Shown: one piece after another, positions 1-11,030 of the stretch | Position numbering within the stretch: position 1 is the stretch's first letter | Layout: each line of letters opens with the position of its first letter | Assembly (NCBI GenBank): GCA_029582165.1 | Contig: CM055877.1 | Coordinates: 36,910,749 to 36,974,748, forward strand | Direction: 5' to 3' | From: Portulaca oleracea | Lineage: Eukaryota; Streptophyta; Magnoliopsida; Caryophyllales; Portulacaceae | DNA length: 64,000 nt | The notes under the pieces: generated by a model | What the model saw: only the letters and a program-made list of their open reading frames with translations | What the model was told of the DNA's origin: nothing | The model's database searches: none | Made by a program: the position numbers and the translations under genes

Positions 1-229
1 CTTACTTCTCAGCAAGAGCGAAAGCCGTTCACATCATATTAGCGGCTAACTGGCAACCACATGATCATGAACAGACTCAGAAACAAGCTACTCTAAATTG
101 GGGGCTCGAGCTACATGTGTGACATCGTTCAAGACATTTATCGGAGATAGTTTCAAAGAGGGACGCTTACTCCCTATCCTACAAGGTCCTGCATCTTCAA
201 TCTCATAGACGTCCTAATAGTGGTCTCAT

Positions 230-345
230 CAAGGAAAAAAAAGAGAGAGAAAGAAAAAAAAAAGAAAAAAAAGAAAGAAAAAGAAAAAAAAAGATAAAAG
301 AGGGGCTAACTTGAAAACCCTTTGGGCAAGTTAGGAAAAAGGAGA
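230..345 (+). repeat. Purine-rich (A/G) tract
   Basis: An almost pure A and G run of about 60 bases is followed by a GGCTAACTTG unit related to the roughly 62-base repeats at 13580-13750. The same tract recurs at 14387-14455 in copy B with different run lengths. It is simple sequence inside the retrotransposon and not a gene. Confidence 0.8.
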
Positions 346-819
346 GATTGAGACTCACTTCCAAGGACTATGCCTCCTCCTATTCTATGGTCCCCATGCA
401 TCATCTCGTCATATCCACACGAAATCGGGGGCTTGCAAATCTCCAAGGTGCTCTCCGAAGCAGGGTAGTGCCATCAAGAGTCTACGCCAAACCAGGGGCT
501 TGTCATGTACCAGCATACATTTGCAAGGAATCAAGGTCTTCTATATCCTTCAGGCTTGTTGCCTCCAACATTGTTCCTTGTCCCGTGGATCGAAACATTA
601 CTTATCCTAAATTTTCCTGAAATTCCTCACAGGTGGCATTGACCCTTAGGAAGTCTTAGTCTTAGGTAAGCCTTCTCTTAGAAAATCATTGTCCGAGGAA
701 ATCTTTGTCTAAAAATAATCGGGGATTGTCTGCATGTAGAATTGCATGTGTAGAGTAGCATAAAGCATTATACGTGTGTCTTGTCTAAGCATAATAGGTT
801 TGCATTGCATCTCAGAGTC

Positions 820-1440
820 ACATTGAGTCAATCTGTCATGTATCGAGTTAGTCTGTCATGCATCAAGTTAGTCAGTTGTGCATTGAGTCAGTTGCATCGA
901 GTTAGTCTGTTGTGCATTGAGTCCGTTGCATCAAGTTAGTCTGTTGTGCATTGAGTCGATTTGTCATGCATCAAATCAATTTCCTATGCATCAAGTCAGT
1001 TTGTCATGCATCAAGTCAGTCTATCATGCGTTGAGTCAGTCTGTTGTGCATTGAGTCAGTCTGTCATGCATTGAGTCAGTCTGTTGAGTATTGAGTCGGG
1101 TTGTCGTGCATCAAGTCAATTTGTCATTCCTCAAGTCAGTTTGTCATGGATCAAGTCAGTGCATCATGCGTTGAGTCAGTCTATCATGCATTGAGTCAGT
1201 CTGTCATATGAGCCAGTTTGTTTGTCATGCATCAAGTCAGTCTATCATGCGTTGAGTCAATCTATTGTGCATTTAGTGAGTCTGTCATGCATCAAGTCAG
1301 ACAGTCATGCATTGAGTCAGTCCATTGTGCATTGAGTGAGTCTGTGATGCATTGAGGCAGTCCGTTGTGCATCAAGTCAGTTCTTTCATGTATCAAGTTA
1401 GTGTGTCCCGCATAAAGTCGATAGTCGTGCATAAATGCAT
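820..1440 (+). repeat. Degenerate tandem array, unit about 21 bases
   Basis: About 28 imperfect units read roughly TGCATTGAGTCAGTCTGTCA, alternating with forms containing ATCAAGTCAG. The array is part of the non-coding internal region of copy A. The orthologous array in copy B is at 14970-15595 and carries clustered differences. Confidence 0.85.
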
Positions 1441-2408
1441 GAGTGCATGAATGCTTGTGTCAAAACAAAATTGCAGGCTAGTTCCATGCATACCCGCATA
1501 TCGGAAAATGAAAGAAAAAAAAAGAAGGAAGAAGAAGAAGCAAAGAAGTGTGACATCGTTGCTCCAAGAACACAACACTGGGGGCTGTTGAAGTCCATAC
1601 GCTATCAGACCGGTCGACATGATTTCCAATCACTGAGAGCAAGATTAGAGTAAATCTCTAATCCAACTCTTGCTGGATAAATTAGCATTCAGTCAAGTTA
1701 TGTATCATCAGCCAGACACGAACGACGCATGTCCAACACGATGGATATAATCTTTACATGACTAATATGGATCAACGACCAGGCGAATCCATTTCCCATA
1801 GTGAAATTTTGGCACGTATGCGCCTGAAGCAAAATTTAAGGAAAATAAGGGTCATCGGCAAAGTTTTGGTGAAGTTCCTCAGCATCAAGTGTCCATTATT
1901 CAGAGCTGCCGGCAGAGCTCGTCGCAATCGCATTAATAAGAGCCATAAACATTGGGAAAATCCATTGGGCACCATCATCTACCTCGGGAAAAGCCGTTGG
2001 GCATCTTCGTCAATCTGCCAGACATGTAATTCTCTATATCTCCAATCATTGTTCAAAATAATCTGACATTCTGCTTTGGTTTCTGTGTAGGGAGTTATCA
2101 CAGACACCAGGTCGCCGCTAAAAGGGACCACCGCCATCAAGCTGCCGCATAAAAAGTCGCCAGCTCACAGGTCGCCGATAATGGGACCACCATCACTCAG
2201 TTACCGCACAAGAGGTCGATGCCATCATCATTATTTCGGACCATCGGAAGAGCTTCGATGTAGTCCCGAGCTACCGGCATCGCGCGCGGTGAAGTCTCAA
2301 TCCTCAAGCCATCGGCATCGCGCCCGATGAAGTCTCGACCCCCAAGGCCATCAACAATGCGACTGATGAAGTCCTTCGGCATAAAAATTGCCAACCATCA
2401 TCAACATC

Positions 2409-2562
2409 GACACCGGGAAAGACTAGAAGCGACCCCGGGAAAGACTGGAACCGACACTGGGAAAGACTGGAACCGACACCGGGAAAGACTGGAACCGACA
2501 CCAGGAATGACTGGAACCGACACCGGGAAAGACTAGAACCGACATTGGGAAAGACTAGAAAC
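2409..2562 (+). repeat. 22-base tandem repeat, seven units
   Basis: Seven consecutive 22-base units fit GACACCGGGAAAGACTGGAA plus two variable bases, with one to three substitutions per unit. The array lies about 250 bases before the polypurine tract. Copy B has the same seven units at 16564-16717. Units abut without unique spacers, so this is a minisatellite and not a CRISPR array. Confidence 0.9.
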
Positions 2563-2799
2563 TCCATCAATCGTCAGCATCGTGTCCGATTTCAAGTAAG
2601 GCGTCATTCTCGCCCGAGATCAACATCGACTCAACAACAGTTAGGTAGAGGATCATTCTTGCTCGAGATCACCCTAAAAGAGGCGTAGGTCGACCGCAAC
2701 CGCGATGCAGGACTCAGCTTCCAAGCGTCAAATCAGGCTTTGCAAACCAAAGTCATATCCTCAGACTACTTTGACCTTCGTCCTATTCGGACTCGATCA

Positions 2800-2813
2800 A
2801 AGTGGGGGCTCTC
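2800..2813 (+). promoter_or_regulatory. Polypurine tract of copy A
   Basis: AAGTGGGGGCTCTC lies directly before the TGTAG start of the LTR. This is the usual plus-strand priming site of LTR retrotransposons, and the same sequence precedes the LTR at 16970. Confidence 0.85.
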
Positions 2814-4556
2814 TGTAGGCACCGAATTTTTTACCGAGACAAGTGTACAAATCAAGCATAAGAAGAAAAGAAGTTAGCATGAAAGAAAATCCAAAGGACC
2901 ATCCTCAATCAAAAGCTATCGGGCCAACCCACCACAAAAAGCCTTCATTTTCCCCCATTTCCGCATACATATGGCCACCATTTCAAATCCCATTTTTTCC
3001 AAAAATCTTGTTGGCCCCATTTCTTTTTATGAGAGCAAAGTACACATCATGAGCTTTCCAACGCCTTTTGATTTGCCTCAATCGGAGTCCGGATGAAAGA
3101 GTTATGGTCGTTCGAAGTTGCACTTAGCCAGTTTTATACCCCAGGCGGGTTTTAACATTTTCCAGGCCCAGAAAGCAGGCCCTGTCGCGCGCCCCAGCCC
3201 AGAGCATCTAAAACCCGCCTAGGGTTTGATCGAGATTGCACGCGACGTCGTTTTACGCCAGGTCAGCGATCCGTGTGACGAAAATTCTTATACCCCGCCT
3301 AGGCATTGGTGATTTTAGCGCCAAAAATTTCTGCATGCATGCAATTGTAATCCCCTTATTTTTGCCCACGTGGTTGACTTTGCCCCTTGACTGCTCATAC
3401 CCGCCTAGGCTTTGGAGTGAAATGGCATGATTTTTGGGGTATGTCCCTCACCATTTCCCTCCAAAAGCCATACTCCTCCACCTATAAATACCCCCTCCAT
3501 TCCAGCTCCATTTCATCAACAACTCCCACAAAAATCATCTCTCACCACCAATAATCATCATATACTCCCACTCTCTCAAATTCTATTCATAATTCCATTC
3601 TTCTATCATCACTATAATCATATTCTACACTTTTCCCAAACCATCCACATTTCTCATCCGGGTTTCAAATCAAAGGGGCAACTAAAGGGATCAATTTCGT
3701 CACGCTTCACCTTAAGCAAGGTTCGGTTCTTTTATTTAAATTATTGTATTTAATCATGTAATCCTTTGTTTAATTCCATGTTTGTACACATTTTTGTAAC
3801 ATAAAACCGCATTTGTTTTATATTGCATGATTTGAATAATAATTTCGTAAAATTAATCAAACTTCTCCCCGCTCTCTTTCTTTTCAATGTTGGTTTTAGT
3901 AGAGTCTCTTTTTATAAACAGGCAGATTCGAGAGTTCTTATAACTCTTGAATTCGTAACTTTACCCCCGAATCTAGAAATCGGGTTCGTAGACCGAAGTT
4001 TTTCTTTTATTTGATGGTTCGTCGATTTCCTTAAATCGGCTGGCGACTCTTTAAACTTTTTTATAAATTTGTTTAATTATTTAAAGTATTCGATTTCTTA
4101 CACAAAATTAATTTAAGAAAATGATTTAATTTTTGTTCAATGATAAAAATGGGTTAGGCCCAGGGAGAAAATGGTTAGAAATTAGTAAAACCTAGGAGGG
4201 TTTTATTAATTTTCACCAATTATCTCCCTGGGCCTGGAAGTAAGAGGTCCGGCCCAGGACTCGTCAAAGCCTAGGTGGGTTTCGACGAGTTCTGGCGGCC
4301 CGCTCACTTCTTGGGCCCTAATTTGTCAATTGGGCCGGAATTAAATCATATGAAATTATTTTTGTGTAATTTTCGGATAATTTAAATAATAAAAAAAGGG
4401 TTTGTAAATAAATAAAGTTTCATCACCCCGAAAAAGGTTTTCGAAAAATAAAAATATCCTTGTTTAAGGATTAAGAAACCTTAGTCGGCTCATGATCACA
4501 GATGTAGCGCATCCGCGAAAACATTTCCCCGAACTCAAATTTTTCCAGGTCCTACA
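2814..4556 (+). repeat. 3' LTR of copy A
   Basis: The LTR is 1743 bases and opens TGTAG and closes CTACA, a 5-base inverted terminal repeat. Against the LTR at 6223-7997 it is nearly identical but lacks about 40 bases around position 3220, where the other copies hold a second AACCCCGCCTAGGG block. It contains many short motifs of the CCCGCCTAGG type. A 108-residue frame at 3427-3753 is identical to one at 6867-7193, but it lies across the TATA box and transcript start and is not taken as a gene. Confidence 0.9.
3483..3490 (+). promoter_or_regulatory. TATA box of the copy A LTR
   Basis: TATAAATA lies inside the LTR after a C-rich stretch, the usual layout of a plant LTR promoter. Conserved at 6923-6930 and 17666-17673. 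Confidence 0.6.
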
Positions 4557-5041
4557 GATCGGCTCCTGATCACATACCTGCACTGAAGGACGTTATACCT
4601 TTCTTTGGACCAAGTGTTTTAAGAGAGGTTTCTTTGTTTTGGGGAACAGGTTTACTGTTTGGCTTCTATGGAACCCACTTGGTTCTGGTTCTTGGTTTTG
4701 GAATATTTGTGGGTTTATGAAGAGGTAAGGTTTCTGGTTTGGTTTTTGGTAAACCAGGTTTATCTGTAGAGATTTTCTTCTCAGGTTATATGAGGGAGTG
4801 AACTTGGTTTATTTCGTGATTGAGAATGGTGATCAGCTCTTTTCGGTTCTGAATCATTTCTTCTCTCATACTGATATTGTCAGTCGTGAGGTTTTTCATT
4901 ATCTCATGTTGAGTTTCTATGGTTTTGGAGTTTGTTTCAGCAATTCTAGTGAGATAGTGAACCTTGTCGGTGAGTGTTGCAATGTAATCAAGCAGATTAA
5001 GCAATGTAGGTTTCAAGTTGTGTTCAGGACATTTAAGAAAG
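4557..5041 (-). pseudogene. SIRE-like copia gag, C-terminal fragment (copy A)
   Basis: Read on the minus strand, this repeats the last third of the gag at 18753-20342, including the run around LLNLLDYIATLTDKVHYLTR and the basic, proline-rich tail. It begins abruptly at 5041, where gag is fused to reverse-transcriptase sequence, and runs into the LTR end at 4556. It is the right-hand end of the duplicated block and has no start of its own. Confidence 0.85.
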
Positions 5042-5047
5042 TTTCTT
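5036..5047. other. Duplication breakpoint, gag joined to RT
   Basis: Left of this point the sequence follows 19224 leftward. Right of it the minus strand reads the RT motif DYEETF. In copy B the sequence instead continues into gag. The bases CTTTC on the minus strand fit both partners, so the join has about 4-5 bases of microhomology. This marks the end of one copy of the roughly 14.18 kb tandem duplication. Confidence 0.75.
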
Positions 5048-6222
5048 CATAGTCAATGCCTTCTTCTTGGTTGTATCCTTTGGCAACTAGTCTTGCCTTG
5101 TTTCTTGTGACAGTGCCATGCTCATCTAGTTTGTTGCGGTAGACCCATTTTACACCAATGTCTGGATGGTGTTTGGGTCGTAGGACAAACTTCCATACTT
5201 TGTTGTGCTCGAATTGATTTAATTCTTGTTGCATAGCTAGGATCCAGTTGCTTCCCTTAAGGCTTCTTCAGGTCCTTTAGGTTCAATCTGAGAAACAAAT
5301 GCATGAAAGGCACAAAAGTTTCTAAGAGAGGATCGAGTTCTAATACCTGTTTCCAGACCTGAAAGGAGGTTATCAGCTGGATGGGCAGGTTTAAACCTGA
5401 AGGTCCTTGATGACTCCTCAGTATTTTGTTGTACAGTATCAGCCGCTTGAGGAGTTTCTGTAGGTGAAGGACCTTGTCCTTCACTGGGGGAAGGTCCTTG
5501 TTCTGTATCATGTGAAGGTCCTTGTGCTTCATTTTCCTCATGTTCTGAAGTTGATTGCATGGTGTCATCAGGAGGAGGTTCTTCATTTTGTTGAAGAGTA
5601 CCTTGCTGAAATATGCGAGCTGTGTCCTCGTCATCATCATCTTGATGAATCTGGAGTTTGATGGAGGACCTTTCTGATGGAGTGGTGGCAGTTTCATCAA
5701 AGACAATATGAATGGATTCTTCCACCTTTTTGGATGCTTTAATGTAAACTCTGTAGGCCTTGCTAGATAAGGAATATCCTACCAAAATTCCTTCTTCACT
5801 TCGTGGCTCAAATTTTCTTAAGGCCTTTTTGCCATTGTTATGAACAAATCATTTGCATCCAATGGACTTGAGATGAGATAAATTTGGTGTCTTACCCTTT
5901 AACAACTCATAGGATGTCTTCTTCATGAAGGATCTTATGGTACATCTGTTGAGAATATAATTTGAAGCATTTATAATTTCAGCCCAAAGAAAGAGAGGTA
6001 GATTGTTCTCACAGATGATTGTTCTGGTCATGTTCTCCAGTGTGCAGTTCTTCCATTCAACCACACCATTCTGTTGTGGTGTCCTTGGGGCAGAGAAATT
6101 ATGTGTGACACCTTCTTGATCACAGAATTTTCCAAATTGATCTCTATTATCAAACTCTCTTACATGGTCTATTCTTATAGACACCAAACTGAGTCCTGTA
6201 AGGACCTTGAGTTGTCTGCATA
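5042..6222 (-). pseudogene. SIRE-like copia pol: integrase second half, linker, start of RT
   Basis: Minus-strand order is integrase (about 6222-5849), variable acidic linker (5848-5237) and the start of reverse transcriptase (5236-5042). Integrase shows DHVREFDN, a degraded form of the usual SDHGREFEN, and PQQNGVVEWKN, which keeps the catalytic glutamate. The linker is rich in Q, P and E. RT begins with the HNKVWKFVLRP and [21 protein letters not shown] regions. A TGA interrupts integrase after HLKSIGC, and a frameshift near 5236 separates the linker from RT. The first half of integrase, the protease, and RT beyond its first 75 residues are absent. It is non-functional. Confidence 0.85.
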
Positions 6223-7997
6223 TGTAGACACCGGATTTTGTACCGGGACAAGTGCAGAAATCAAACATAACAAGAAAAGAGGTTAGCATGAAAGAAAATC
6301 CAAAGGACCATCCTCAATCAAAAGCTATCGGGCCAACCCACCACAAAAAGCCTTCATTTTCCACCATTTCCGCAAACATATGGCCACCATTTCAAATCCC
6401 ATTTTTTCCACAAATCTTGTTGGCCCCATTTCTTTTGATGAGAGTAAAGTGATCATCATGAACTTTCCAACGCCTTTTGAATTGCCTCAATCGGAGTCCG
6501 GATGAAAGAGTTATGGGCGTTCGAAGTTGCACTTAGCCAGTTTTATACCCCAGGCGGGTTTTAACATTTTCCAGGCCCAGAAAGCAGGCCCTGTCACGCG
6601 CCCCAGCCCAGAGCATCTAAAACCCGCCTAGGGTTTGATCCGACCCAGAAATGATCAAACCCCGCCTAGGGTTTGATCGAGATTGCGTCGTTTTACGCCA
6701 GGTCAGCGATCCGTGTGACGAAAATTCTTATACCCCGCCTAGGCATTGGTGATTTTAGCGCCAAAAATTTCTGCATGCATGCAATTGTAATCCCCTTATT
6801 TTTGCCCACGTGGTTGACTTTGCCCCTTGACTGCTCATACCCGCCTAGGCTTTGGAGTGAAATGGCATGATTTTTGGGGTATGTCCCTCACCATTTCCCT
6901 CCAAAAGCCATACTCCTCCACCTATAAATACCCCCTCCATTCCAGCTCCATTTCATCAACAACTCCCACAAAAATCATCTCTCACCACCAATAATCATCA
7001 TATACTCCCACTCTCTCAAATTCTATTCATAATTCCATTCTTCTATCATCACTATAATCATATTCTACACTTTTCCCAAACCATCCACATTTCTCATCCG
7101 GGTTTCAAATCAAAGGGGCAACTAAAGGGATCAATTTCGTCACGCTTCACCTTAAGCAAGGTTCGGTTCTTTTATTTAAATTATTGTATTTAATCATGTA
7201 ATCCTTTGTTTAATTCCATGTTTGTACACATTTTTGTAACATAAAACCGCATTTGTTTTATATTGCATGATTTGAATAATAATTTCGTAAAATTAATCAA
7301 ACTTCTCCCCGCTCTCTTTCTTTTCAATGTTGGTTTTAGTAGAGTCTCTTTTTATAAACAGACGGATTCGAGAGTTCTTATAACTCTTGAATTCGTAACT
7401 TTACCCCCGAATCTAGAAATCGGGTTCGTAGACCGAAGTTTTTCTTTTATTTGATGGTTCGTCGATTTCCTTAAATCGGCTGGCGACTCTTTAAACTTTT
7501 TTATAAATTTGTTTAATTATTTAAAGTATTCGATTTCTTACACAAAATTAATTTAAGAAAATGATTTAATTTTTGTTCAATGATAAAAATGGGTTAGGCC
7601 CAGGGAGAAAATGGTTAGAAATTAGTAAAACCTAGGAGGGTTTTATTAATTTTCACCAATTATCTCCCTGGGCCTGGAAGTAAGAGGTCCGGCCCAGGAC
7701 TCGTCAAAGCCTAGGTGGGTTTCGACGAGTTCTGGCGGCCCGCTCACTTCTTGGGCCCTAATTTGTCAATTGGGCCGGAATTAAATCATATGAAATTATT
7801 TTTGTGTAATTTTCGGATAATTTAAATAATAAAAAAATGGGTTTGTAAATAAATAAAGTTTCATCACGCCGAAAAAAAATTTTGAAAAATAATAATATCC
7901 TTATTTAAGGATTAAGAAACCTTTGTCGGCTCCTGATCACAGATGTAGTGCATCCGCGAAAACATTTCTCCAAACGCGAATTTTTCCGGGTCCTACA
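6223..7997 (+). repeat. 5' LTR of copy B
   Basis: The LTR is 1775 bases from TGTAGACACC to GGGTCCTACA, followed by a three-base gap and the PBS. A TATA box (TATAAATA) is at 6923-6930. Over long stretches it is closer to the LTR at 2814 than to its own partner at 16970. Confidence 0.92.
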
Positions 7998-8000
7998 GAT

Positions 8001-8018
8001 TGGCGACTCCACTGGGGA
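8001..8018 (+). promoter_or_regulatory. Primer binding site, tRNA-Arg type
   Basis: TGGCGACTCCACTGGGGA starts three bases after the LTR. This is the PBS pattern known for Tat/Ogre elements. A near-identical site is at 63156. Confidence 0.75.
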
Positions 8019-8079
8019 CTTAAACTTTAAAAAGATGGTAAAACTTGAAAAATATCAAATTAATTTGAAAGTGTAAAAG

Positions 8080-9392
8080 CAAAAAATTGCTGGAGGTGCC
8101 ACAGATTTTTTTTAATTGACTCGGGGGTAACCACTTTTTTTTAATGCATTCCCGGGTGACATTAAACTTACATAATTGGCTGGGGGGTGACAAACCGACA
8201 ATTTTTTGCCGGACTCCGGTGACAGTTGAGAAGGGCATCCAAAATTGAAAAATTGTGCCAAAAAGTAACTGTTTCTTTCCTATTTTTTTTGTATATTAAT
8301 TCTTCTTCTACTTAAACCCCTTCAACAACATCAAACCTCATACTTCATCTTCACTTCATCTGAGCAGGAGAGGGAGAAAGCGCGAGAAGGAAGAAGGAGG
8401 AGACGATCGATCGACGAGAAGAAGGCTTAGCAGATCACGTGAAGACAAGTTTTCGTCGAACACAAGGCATGCACCTCCTACTGAACCCCCCTCCCCTTTA
8501 ACTCCGCGCAATCACTCCTCCCTGGCGACCCTATTCCTCTATCGCAGAACTTTCTCTCAAATCCTCCCCAACCCAAACCCAAACTCCTCCTTCTTGTCCG
8601 GATTCTTCACCCTGATCTGCATCCTCCACTCCCTCCCTCGCCCTCACCATTGGCACCCTCATCATGTTCCGTCTCCACGGCATCTTCGCATTCGGACACG
8701 GCCCCGAGACAGCCCTTAAACTCATCGGATCCGGATCGTCCCCCCGCGACCGGATCCTCATCCAAGCGTCCGATTCCTTTGCTGAGTTGCTCCTGTTTTC
8801 CATAGGGATGATGCTATTCATGGTGGCCTTCGTCAGGGACTCCCATTTCCAGAACAGCTTTGCCATGGGGTGTGTTCTTCTGCACTTAGCTATGGCGATG
8901 TGGAGAGTTTTCTTTGAGAGGAGGGTGGAAGATCTTGCGAAAGATTGGCCCAGGCAGTTGATGGGGGATTTTGCGTTGGCAATTTCGTGGGTGTTCTTTC
9001 TGATGCATACTTGGACTGAGAGGTATGATTGATGATTAGGGCATGAATCGTATGATGATTTGTGAAATTTTTTTTGATCTTTTTGTTGTTTTCGGCTGAA
9101 TTTCGTAATTTGTGAATTTCTTCTTTTTTGTCATTTTCGGCTGCATGTTGTATACTTGTAATTTGGAGAAGCTGAGGCATGTTTTTGGGCGGGAAAAATA
9201 AGGGTAAACTGGGCACTTCAATAAATTTTCAAGGGCAACAATGACTTTTCCTTTTTTCCGGCCAAAAATGGCCGGTTTGTCACCCCCTAGCCAATTATGT
9301 AAGTTTAATGTCACCCGAGAATGCATTAAAAAAAAAGTGGTGACCCCCGAGTCAATTAAAAAAGATATGTGGCACCCCTCGGCAATTTGGGG
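8080..9392. mobile_element. Mutator-like transposon with captured gene (Pack-MULE), 1313 bp
   Basis: The element has terminal inverted repeats of about 140 bases (8080-8218 and 9255-9392), strongly similar in the block reading TAATTGACTCGGGGGT and the block reading CATTAAACTTACATAATTGG. It is flanked by the direct repeat GTGTAAAAG at 8071-8079 and 9394-9402, extendable to 10 bases by a leading A. Long TIRs with a 9-10 base duplication are the Mutator signature. It interrupts the 5' leader of the Tat element: the sequence on either side joins to match the unbroken leader at 63175-63260. No transposase is encoded. The interior is GC-richer and holds a host gene fragment. Confidence 0.88.
8664..9032 (+). 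CDS. Captured gene fragment, small plant membrane protein (DUF7865-like)
   Basis: A 122-residue frame holds two or three hydrophobic segments (around LLLFSIGMMLFMVAF, FAMGCVLLHLAMAMW and FALAISWVFFLMHTW) and the charged motif FERRVEDLAKDWPRQ. I recognise the layout, with FGHGPETALKL near the start and WRVFFERRVEDLA, as that of small plant transmembrane proteins of unknown function (DUF7865-type); this is from memory. A second frame just upstream (about 8569-8636) reads FFTLICILHSL and should be the true N-terminal segment, joined by a one-base frameshift near 8636. The frame therefore starts at an internal methionine. Expression is unknown. Confidence 0.55.
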   Translation: MFRLHGIFAFGHGPETALKLIGSGSSPRDRILIQASDSFAELLLFSIGMMLFMVAFVRDSHFQNSFAMGCVLLHLAMAMWRVFFERRVEDLAKDWPRQLMGDFALAISWVFFLMHTWTERYD

Positions 9393-9402
9393 AGTGTAAA
9401 AG

Positions 9403-9830
9403 GGAGAAGTTAATTTATTTCGCGACTTTATTATTCTTTTAGGCATCCATTGCATACCGGGCCACTAATCGGGTCTTTTGACACGTTAGCACAAAGGCGA
9501 CGGTTTAAGTTACCTAGGATTTCCCTTGAGAGCGGGAGGCCACTACTATGGGGATGAACTCTACATCTCTAAGCATTTGGTCGCTCATCTCCCAGTGTCA
9601 CACTCTGAGAGCTTCCTTGAAGTTCTTTGAGAAATACCCCAACTGCTTACCTTATGGTATGAAGAACCGGGGCGAAGGCATGCAGTAGGCTATATACCTT
9701 ACCATAAAAGTCCATGAATGTAGAGCCTTGATTTAGGGTACCCTTTTCATGTGTATGCTATGTGCTATGTGTATCCCTCCCCTTTTCTTTACTTTTTTTG
9801 TAAAGAGTCGACCCTAGTTTGGAGAAAAAG
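9403..9830 (+). other. 5' leader of the Tat/Ogre-like element
   Basis: There is no gene here. The stretch matches 63250-63660 in the right-hand Tat element, sharing GGGTCTTTTGACACG, GGCGACGGTTTA and AACTCTACATC-like blocks. That shared leader is the best evidence that the two elements are one family. A stretch around 9720-9780 repeats TGTATGCTATGTG-like words. Confidence 0.7.
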
Positions 9831-11030
9831 ATTATTTATTAATTAATATAATTAACTCAAAGGCATTATGGTTAGCCCAAGTGGAAGGGCCCATTTATGT
9901 TTGAAAGTTGATTATCTTAATTGATAAATAAAAATTGACTCACCTTTGATGATATTATATGGCCCTTTATGAAATTCTCTTAACAAAGGTCCAAAAAAAT
10001 TAATTTAAAAGTCCAACAAAGTTAACGGATAACGTTTTAGACTGCATAAAAGTCACTAAGCTCGAGTAAATTATTTATCGATTTAATTCAATTCATCACA
10101 TTTATGGTCGGCCCGTTGTTAGGCCAAACCATATTGGATTTGTCAATTAAACTCATAAATTAATTATAACTCGCTTATTGTTGGCTTTATCTAGTCCTTT
10201 ACAATATCCATTTTTCTTGAGTAAATAAATAAAACTTGTTGTATGCTATGTGTAAATACGAGTTTGTATGTTGGGTCTTCATTAGAGTCGGACCTAATTT
10301 TGAGATATTGTTTTAGTCTGCGTAATAATCGTTGGGTTGAGAAGAAATAAAATTATAAACTCGATTAATTAACCTTAAATTTCACGGTCGGCCCGATGGT
10401 GGGGCCCATTCATTTTAAAGGTTAATTATCTTTGTTTATCGATTTATTTTAACTCACCTTTGACGATTATGTTCGGCCCTTCTCATGGTCCAAAGAAAAT
10501 TGATTAATAATCAAAAAATGTCACTGTGTGTTGTTCTAGCCGGCGTAATAGTCTCAAGGTTAGAGAAAATAAAATTATAAATTTGATTATTAAGTCTAAC
10601 GAATCCATGGTCGGCCCGTTGTTAAGCCAATCCATGGTGAAATTAATAATTGAGTTTATAGTTTTGGTTAACTTGCCATTTGATGGCTTTATTCGGTCCT
10701 TTATAACATCCACTCTCCTTGAGTTAAATAAATAAATATTTTGGGTCGCAAAAAAAACAAGAAAGAAAAAAGTGTGTAAATAGAAGTCAAATTATCAGTG
10801 TGTTCAGCATTATTCTAGTCCACATAATAGCCAACATAGCTTGAGCTGTCTGAGTTGTTGGGCCAGGTTACCGATTCTCCTTAAAACGGTCGGCCTGTGG
10901 ATTAGGCCCATCCGAATTGAGAAACACTGACTTGTATCTTTCAACTTATGTCGACTCGCTATATTTGACTTTGTCCGGCCCTTCATAATGCTCTTGTTGT
11001 AAAAAGTGTTGTTACGCAAATATGTGTCAT
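9830..11030 (+). repeat. Degenerate tandem repeat, period about 240 bases, about five units
   Basis: Each unit contains a GGTCGGCCCGTTGTTAGGCC-like block, a CTCACCTTTGATGAT-like block, a GGCCCTTTAT-like block and a GTCT-GCATAATAGTC-like block. The right-hand element shows the start of the same array at 63680-64000. No coding frame spans a unit. Confidence 0.7.

Larger units (their letters stand above)
1..4556 (+). mobile_element. 3' part of a non-autonomous Tat/Ogre-like LTR element (copy A)
   Basis: This is the end of the internal region plus the 3' LTR of an LTR retrotransposon whose 5' part lies left of the window. It matches 14156-18739 nearly base for base, with an offset of 14155 at the left edge and 14183 at the LTR end because of small indels. 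It ends with a polypurine tract and an LTR that opens TGTAGGCACC and closes CCTACA. No gag or pol reading frame is visible, only short frames between repeats. The Tat/Ogre assignment rests on the PBS type of the complete copy at 6223-18739 and on shared internal motifs. Its right flank is SIRE-like gag, exactly as in copy B. Confidence 0.8.

Noticed and set aside
2409..2562. Regular 22-base repeats as a CRISPR-like array
   Set aside because: Units abut without unique spacers, vary in sequence, and sit inside a plant retrotransposon.
3427..7193. Identical 108-residue frames in two LTRs, suggesting a conserved protein
   Set aside because: They span the TATA box and transcript start of the LTR. 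Identity is explained by the LTRs being near-identical DNA; the third copy diverges without any sign of codon constraint.
8531..8866. Minus-strand frame over the captured gene
   Set aside because: It is the shadow of the plus-strand frame, which carries recognisable membrane segments and a conserved charged motif.
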